Shown piece by piece: positions 8,815 to 14,284 of a stretch of 14,284 bases of DNA. Position 1 is the stretch's first letter. Each line of letters starts with the position of its first letter. Below the pieces are notes generated by a model. It was not told where the DNA came from. It searched no databases and saw only the letters and a list, made by a program, of their open reading frames with translations. The position numbers were made by a program, and so were the translations under genes. The stretch is from Dimargaris cristalligena (lineage: Eukaryota; Kickxellomycota; Dimargaritomycetes; Dimargaritales; Dimargaritaceae), in the NCBI GenBank assembly GCA_027576995.1, contig JANBQC010000672.1, forward strand, positions 1-14,284, in the 5' to 3' direction.

Positions 8815-9090
8815 CTATAACCAGGTCTGAAAAGTAAATGGTGGAATATTCATACCTTTATAGTAACATGTGAAACCCTCATGCATATTAGATACCATCT
8901 GAATCATTTGGTGATATTGGACTTCATATTCATATAGATCTGATGTTTCTGGTAATCTGTAGTATAAGAATTCCAAACCCTGAGTGACCCACTTGGTACA
9001 AAATGTATATAGCCTTACCCACTCCAAAACATATAAAAGGGTTGGCCTGGTGTAAATATCATTACAACAGGCTATTAAACTACAACCAAT
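8815..9090 (-). pseudogene. Relic coding frame, family not recognised
   Basis: A 91-codon frame with no internal stop, ended by TAG at 8817-8815 and preceded by an in-frame TAA at 9093-9091. It sits in AT-rich DNA where stops should occur about every 16 codons. The peptide is protein-like, with VTQGLEFLYYRLPETSDLYE followed by a Gln- and Met-rich stretch and ending in PPFTFQTWL. There is no ATG near its start, so it is a fragment. Its place in the CpG-depleted block suggests a piece of a transposon gene, perhaps gag-like or transposase-like, but I recognise no motif and assign no family. Confidence 0.35.
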
Positions 9091-10066
9091 TTACTTTCTA
9101 ATTATAATATTTGTAGTACTGTAGTACACAGGTTTATATTTAAATATAGTACCTTTGAAAATGGGGGTTTTATTATCAGGATACCAAGGGAATGTTGGAA
9201 TACTAAGGACTTAAAGGAAAATAAAACTGGAAGAAAGGGAAGAAAGCAGCTAGAGGACAGTAGGTGCCTCTAGGTGGTTAGTTTTATTGAACTGTAATTT
9301 TCTGTGGGGTAAAATGTAAGTAGCTAATATGAATGATCTCATGATAGCAGAATAAACTAATATAATTGGATGAAAATAGGATAGGATAAAGAACACATAG
9401 GAACATATTCTTTAACAATGAAAGCCATAGTGAGGTAGATAGGATGGAATGAAAGATTAGAGTATGTTAATAGCCTGGCTATCTAGTAGGGACACTAATA
9501 TGCATATGAGTTGAAAGTGGGAAATGAGGAATGTAATGGTAATGTTGATAATGTTTTTAGCAAGGACAGCTCTTGCTCTTCTTATACCTGAATTGGCCAA
9601 CCCCCCAACATGGCTCTATGTTAATGCTGGGCTATGGCTTTAAACTGCCTGGGGCATTATTTTGGCTATGTCTAATTAATTAATATATCCCCAAGGGAAG
9701 GTCTGTGTCCCTATATCCATATAACTGGCTGATCTTAATAGTCTGATCTCGGACAGGTTCACTCTCATAACCTAAGCCCTCCACCTTTTATATCCCCCTT
9801 GACCAACTTTACACCTGGCATTTTAAATTTCTATAAATAAGTAATACCATCAGTGATATACCTGCTGTTGGAAATATATGGCTAGAAAATGGACAGGGGC
9901 TATTCTTACCCAAACTACCATCATCTCCAATCTACTTATTTTTAATATCTACAGGTAGGATATTGGGCCACGTAATCCCTTTGATGCTATTTATATTACT
10001 GCAACTCAGTGCCTAAGCCTAGCACAGATTGCTCCAAGTATAAAGAGTATATACTAGATGGCAAAT

Positions 10067-12804
10067 CGGCTGTATCGCGGTATTGGTGGTGGATAATGCC
10101 TTGGGGAAATCACATAGTGATTTACTACCTATATCCACATGTGGGCCATTGGGCGGACTAATGGAAGGGGCTCTGTGTGAGGGGATGCTTGCCTTGTTAT
10201 GGTAAAATTTGGCCATTTTAAAAATTTTGACCATCCACTAGTGACTTATGGTCTACCACAGGTATTGCCTACCCACCCCTTAACCAGTTCGTGTCTAATA
10301 AGAGGCCCATTTGGATTGTCATTCACTGGCCAGTTGAAGAAAATGGGAGTCGAACATCTGGAGTAGGTTCAGCCCAACCATTTAGGGCTTTAAATTCTGT
10401 TTATAGGCAAATAAAAGGCATATGGGAGAGGTTTAACCAGGCTGTAAAACGAAAAATCCATTAGATAAGGAAACTACTCCTGACTGAAAATGAATCACCT
10501 AATCATTTTATTGTACACTAACCATTTAAACCCCAATACAGCAGGGCTGAATATCACCCATAATAAATTTTAACCAGTGATATTTGCCTCATCCAACATA
10601 TTTCTAGTAATATAGCTGCACTGAACCCCAACCAAATGGCTATTAGGGTGTATCCAGGATATTCCAGGGGTTCTATCACATTAGAATACTCAAAGGATAT
10701 ATATTAGTGAAGGTGTTGTACGAATATGTATTCCAACACAACTGTAAACGGTGCCGTAGGGTAAATTAATAGCCAAGATGGAAATTGGACAATATTCAAC
10801 TAAACCTCTTCATTAAACAAGCCTTCCATTATACAACCGGACCAAAACTATTCCGTACAATAATCACTAACTTTTATGTCATACGACCCTTGAATTGATA
10901 TGGACGAAATACGGCACACCTTTTAATGACTTGGAAGGAAATGTGGATGATAAACTGCACGGTATCAATTTCTAATCAGTGTAATTAGTCCACGAGGCGG
11001 AGTTTTTGATATATAAAGTCGAATCGAGCTCCTAACTCGAAATATAGGGGGGCGTCACCAAGTATATATCCATAAACACAAGCAAGCCACACAAATCGGA
11101 AAAGTGGTTGCTTGTTGGAGTGTAGCCATAGACAGCACGAAAATGCTATAAAGGTTTCAAATATACACCTATTGTACAGTTGTATTAAAAAGTAGGGAAT
11201 ACAATTTGTACTGGTTGGTACATGGAATATTAGCTGTTGTCAAAGCCCATTTCAATATGATAAGTACAAAGTGGATTTTGTCTAGAAATGTCCGCGATTG
11301 CCTCCTTGACTGGGGAATACTAGTCAACCTAGTGTAATAGACAGTAGTGTGGCTTTTTCAATCAGCCAGTTCAATATTTTCTATCGAAACTTACAAAGGG
11401 ACTAATCCAAATTCCATATATCCCACATAAAGCCACTATGGTATTATCATTACTATGGAACATACCAAATTTGTCATATTGGTCTTTATCCTATTCTACC
11501 CCCAAAACATAAATGTACTCATATATTTATTGCTTATCCATCAAACAAAATCGTCAATATAAATAGGGCATATTCCCACATTGAAAAACAAGTTTATACA
11601 CAAACTTATTAGATAAAAAAAATACGCATTTAACCTGCTCATTGGCAGGCACCACCTTGGTTTAGATTATTCGGTGGCTGGTACAATAGGCAAACCCCTA
11701 TCTGCGTCAGAAAGGGGCTTGTCCCGCTCAGTGGTTGGGAAATCCCTCCCCAGAACAAAGGTGGGATTACCCATAACACCCCCTTGGGGGTGGATATATG
11801 ATTTTGATACCTGCATTGCTGCAGGGAGCGACCTGTATAATAGGTAGGTTGCTGGTTGTTGGGAAAAGAGCTTCAAAATGCCCATTGGAAGGGGTGTAAA
11901 TAAGGAGTAGAAAATGAGAGATGGTGTACCAATATATGGCAAAGAGTTTGGGATGGTTATTGCATTGAAGCATCCAGTTGGTAGAAAATGATATTGATTT
12001 TTGGGGAGGACTTTGGTCTGCTATTTATACAGTATTTAACCAATGTTCTTATTAGCCAAATGCTGGATAGGGCGGCCCCACTACTCCCATCAAAATAAAG
12101 TATGATTTTGGTTCTATTCCATAGACTTTTATGGGGAGACGATGTCCTAGTTGCTAAGAGGTATTAGTAATGGGACGAGGGGTTGTATTCATGTCCACCT
12201 ATTCCCTGTGTTGCCCATTTGGATTATAACATGGAAGCTAACAACACACCACTCGACATTAAAACTAAGCACTGGAGTATAATGAGGCACAATGTATCGA
12301 TACTATGACTTAATCCCCTACTTATATCACCCGATCATGGGATATACCCATAGCCGGGGGTTTCTTGGCTGGCGCTCTTTTCTACAATACTTCCTATTTT
12401 CGATGAATATTCCATGAAGCACCCCACAATGCCAGGTCTATTTGTTACACTAAGATAATCCTCCCGGTGAAGAACATTAGGTCCCATATTGGAAAAGACC
12501 GTGTGCCTTATTTAGGAAGATTCATCCCCGTCAGTCACTACAATGTAATGGGGATGGATCCTGTTGCACTTCACTCGACTAACTGGTCCGCCGATTAAAT
12601 GGCCACAGTCTAGCTATAACATGGACAATTCCCAATGCTGTGCTCCTAATAGGGAGAGCGAAGCCTTCCGGCCTTCAGTAATACATTCTAGCCGTAGATG
12701 GTCCGGGAATTGCTGATAATCGCCCTAGTGCGATTGTGGTAGATTGATTTACTATTATTTATTTTTTTGGATTTTGGCACCCGTGGTAGTTGGGGTAGGG
12801 TGTG
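10067..12804. other. AT-rich region without a supported gene
   Basis: CpG content recovers only partly (about one per 60 bp between 11100 and 12100). It contains the decayed plus-strand frame at 10231-10704 and stop-poor stretches on both strands near 11650-11970 that overlap in several frames. I see no domain, splice pattern or RNA gene. It may be older repeat sequence continuous with the block to its left. Confidence 0.45.
10231..10704 (+). pseudogene. Decayed coding frame, family not recognised
   Basis: One plus-strand frame runs 77 codons without a stop (10231-10461), then continues with stops only at 10462, 10519, 10561 and 10564 until TAG at 10705. That is four stops in 158 codons, where about nine or ten are expected in this base composition. 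The first part reads as a plausible globular protein (segments RPIWIVIHWPVEENG and NSVYRQIKGIWERFNQAVKR). It has no start codon and no domain I can name. The likely origin is a transposon gene undergoing decay. Chance is not excluded. Confidence 0.3.
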
Positions 12805-13329
12805 ATGAACCAGAATAGTGCACGGCCCAGTAACTAAATTATCTTTTTGTGGGTTGAAGGATACACTGGTATCTTGGACTAGTCTTCGCAATATAACATT
12901 GTTTCCACGATTTTTCCGAATAACACTACCACTGCTGGACCACAGTTATATTTTGGCGGCTATGTTTTCTCGAACATGAATATCCCCCCTATTATACGTA
13001 GTTGCTTTGTCTATCTCCTAGGCCGCGGAGTGCTAGCGCGACAGGTGGTTAGGCAACAGTAGGTCATATAGGATATGCGTGGTATCCGGCTCGCCTGGAC
13101 AAGGTTTTAAATGATATAGGTATGGGGAAATAACCGGGATACCCTTTTTCAGCCAGGAATGTTTGTCTCATCCATTGTATTATTATTTTTTCGTTTTACA
13201 GCCAGGTCGAATCTCTCTCATGGTTATCTGCGTTAATGTATTTAACTCGCTATATTTCCCACCACAAAAACCCTATGTCTATCCTCCACTATATATCCTA
13301 TCTAATCTATGGTATATCTTTCTAGTAGC
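12805..13329 (+). other. Possible exons of an unrecognised plus-strand gene
   Basis: Frame 12883-13059 is open for 59 codons and reads as plausible protein (FGGYVFSNMNIPPII, then CFVYLLGRGVLARQ). It has a possible donor after CAG at 13044. A strong acceptor, a T-rich tract ending TTTTACAG at 13200, precedes a second open segment (about 13206-13325; VESLSWLSALMYLTRYISHH). Joining them would give a helix pair loosely like the start of a Pho80/Pcl-type cyclin box (ALxYLxR), but the spacing is three residues off and downstream exons are unclear. The codon frames and start are not fixed. Treat as a hypothesis. Confidence 0.15.
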
Positions 13330-14056
13330 CGGTCGATTGACCCATAAAACCTTTTAGAAGAGCACTCCGCCATTTCCATACTGCATATCTACGGTTATCT
13401 AATCAGTTCATCGCTTACCCGACGGGTAAATTTTCTCAGCAATGCCATGACAATTATACCCATCGATACTTCACGACGTTCTCAGTCGCGAGGGATTAGT
13501 ACCGTCGGAGCGGAGTGTCCGGAATGAAGGACGATGTTCCAGTTAGCTTTTGGAGGGGCTTTCTCCCCGGCTTCTCACCCACTTCCGACATCCTCCCGGG
13601 TGCGTACTCAGGAGAGTCTATTAAGTGAATGGGTCTGGGAAACGGAAGACCCCCCCCCGTTTCTAACCAGTTGGTATCCTTGACTCGGGGTGATCCGGGA
13701 ACGGCGAAAAGAACTGGGCGACCGGGATGGCAGATACGGTCGAGTCTTATTAATTGAACCGGTCCATCGAATTGAGAGGGGCCCACCAACGGGTGGAAGG
13801 CCCAAATACCGAGCAGGGCTCCAGCGAATGGGGGTTTCCTATGACCCTGAACAAGTATAAATTAGCGGGGCGGCCCGCCGATCCAGGATTCATCACTTTG
13901 CACCACTTCAGCTCACTTTTACTCGCTTTCCATTTCAATTCAACAAAAAGATTCAGTTGTCATTAGCAGGTCCTCGAGTTGTGTTTGAGGTATTCTTTAA
14001 CCAATTGACATTTACAATAGTATTACAGGCCTACCTGATCAGCAACCTTTCCCATT
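13330..14056. other. GC-richer upstream region of the right-end gene
   Basis: 13500-13860 is about 57% GC and stop-poor in several frames on both strands. On the plus strand these include frame 13500-13625 (peptide DDVPVSFWRGFLPGFSPTSD) and frame 13684-13857 (peptide VLLIEPVHRIERGPPTGGRP). The minus strand is also open from 13789 to 13496. A run of nine C lies at 13650-13658. I cannot tell whether it holds exons or only promoter DNA. Confidence 0.3.
13856..13863 (+). promoter_or_regulatory. TATA-box candidate for the right-end gene
   Basis: TATAAATT about 200 nt upstream of the ATG at 14057, followed by a C/T-rich stretch (about 13890-13945) with several CA steps typical of fungal start sites. 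The AT-rich element stands out between GC-rich sequences. Confidence 0.35.
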
Positions 14057-14284
14057 ATGGAAACTATCACCATCATCCTTTTGAATTGGGTCATCGCGGC
14101 GTTGATTTTTATAGTGTTTAACCGCCTTGGCCTCTACTCCATTTCCACTAACGACAATCGCACTCCAGACCCCCACCCCAATTCCACCCAACCCCGCAGC
14201 ACCGAAGCCAACAATCGCCCTTTCTTCGCGGACTACACCGTAGATTCTCAAGATCTTTCCGGAACAACCGAATGCGGCTCCGTG
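14057..14284 (+). CDS. N-terminus of a probable membrane-anchored or secreted protein (runs off window)
   Basis: Open from ATG to the window end, 76 codons, with no stop. An in-frame TGA at 14036-14038 makes this the first ATG, and its context is good (A at -3, G at +4). Residues 4-21 are strongly hydrophobic (ITIILLNWVIAALIFIVF) and are followed by an Arg: a signal anchor or uncleaved signal peptide. Then comes a Pro-, Asn-, Thr- and Ser-rich linker with two N-glycosylation sequons (N34-R-T, N42-S-T), followed by NRPFFADYTVDS and the first Cys near residue 73. This layout suits a type II membrane or secreted protein with a lumenal catalytic domain outside the window. Many codons end in C, as in expressed fungal genes. 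Family unknown. An intron may follow. Confidence 0.55.
   Translation, partial: METITIILLNWVIAALIFIVFNRLGLYSISTNDNRTPDPHPNSTQPRSTEANNRPFFADYTVDSQDLSGTTECGSV

Larger units (their letters stand above)
7795..10066. mobile_element. CpG-depleted block, probable decayed transposon sequence
   Basis: I count three CpG sites (8291, 9750, 9971) in 2272 bp. At about 38% GC roughly 70 would be expected. Both edges are sharp: CpG is common before 7794 and resumes at 10067. Such loss fits long-term cytosine methylation and deamination, or a related repeat-mutating process, acting on silenced repeats. The part from 8160 to 8760 is pyrimidine-rich on the plus strand with many CTA and TTA words. A stop-free frame lies at 9090-8815. 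No terminal repeats, target duplication or transposase motif could be defined, so class and exact limits are unknown. Confidence 0.5.

Noticed and set aside
10344..10360. GTTCGAC on the minus strand, like a tRNA T loop
   Set aside because: Flanking stem has mismatches and no cloverleaf could be drawn.
11667..11973. Two overlapping minus-strand frames (91 and 68 codons)
   Set aside because: They overlap each other and an open plus-strand frame; no recognisable motif, codon bias or splice context.
13496..13789. 97-codon minus-strand frame
   Set aside because: Starts at TTG rather than ATG and overlaps other open frames on both strands in GC-rich DNA. No motif, so kept only as part of the region description.
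1..14284. CRISPR array, bacterial operons or phage genes
   Set aside because: No spaced direct repeats and no ribosome-binding sites; both firm genes have spliceosomal introns.

Overview
This window looks like nuclear DNA of a fungus. Two protein genes are clear, both on the minus strand and both split by short spliceosomal introns (215-240 nt) with GTAGGT or GTAAGT donors and TTTAG or ATTAG acceptors. One is the small mitochondrial intermembrane-space chaperone Tim13 (three exons, 88 aa, 1273 to 574). The other is indoleamine 2,3-dioxygenase, the Bna2 family (two exons, 499 aa, 3797 to 2058). Long AT-rich intergenic stretches and CpG-depleted repeat-like blocks also suggest a repeat-bearing fungal genome. 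I cannot name the lineage; the introns are rather long for an average yeast or filamentous ascomycete.

Layout. 1-573: the 3' flank of tim13, with a CpG-free repeat-like segment at 106-438 and a poly(A) signal at 470-475. 574-1273: tim13. 1274-2057: spacer with the tim13 leader and the IDO 3' flank. 2058-3797: the IDO gene. 3798-7794: about 4 kb with no gene I can defend, holding a few short frames and inverted repeats. 7795-10066: 2.27 kb with only three CpG dinucleotides, probably decayed transposon sequence, including a 91-codon relic frame. 10067-12800: AT-rich, with another decayed frame at 10231-10704. 12805-13860: stop-poor, GC-richer segments on the plus strand that may be exons of an unrecognised gene. 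14057-14284: the start of a plus-strand gene for a probable type II membrane or secreted protein that runs off the window.

The two recognised genes are not known to act in one pathway. IDO starts the kynurenine route to NAD+, and Tim13 escorts hydrophobic precursors across the mitochondrial intermembrane space. The IDO here carries an Arg-rich, acid-free leader that resembles a mitochondrial presequence. That is unusual for a family normally treated as cytosolic, and it is the most testable protein-level observation. No CRISPR array, rRNA or convincing tRNA was seen.
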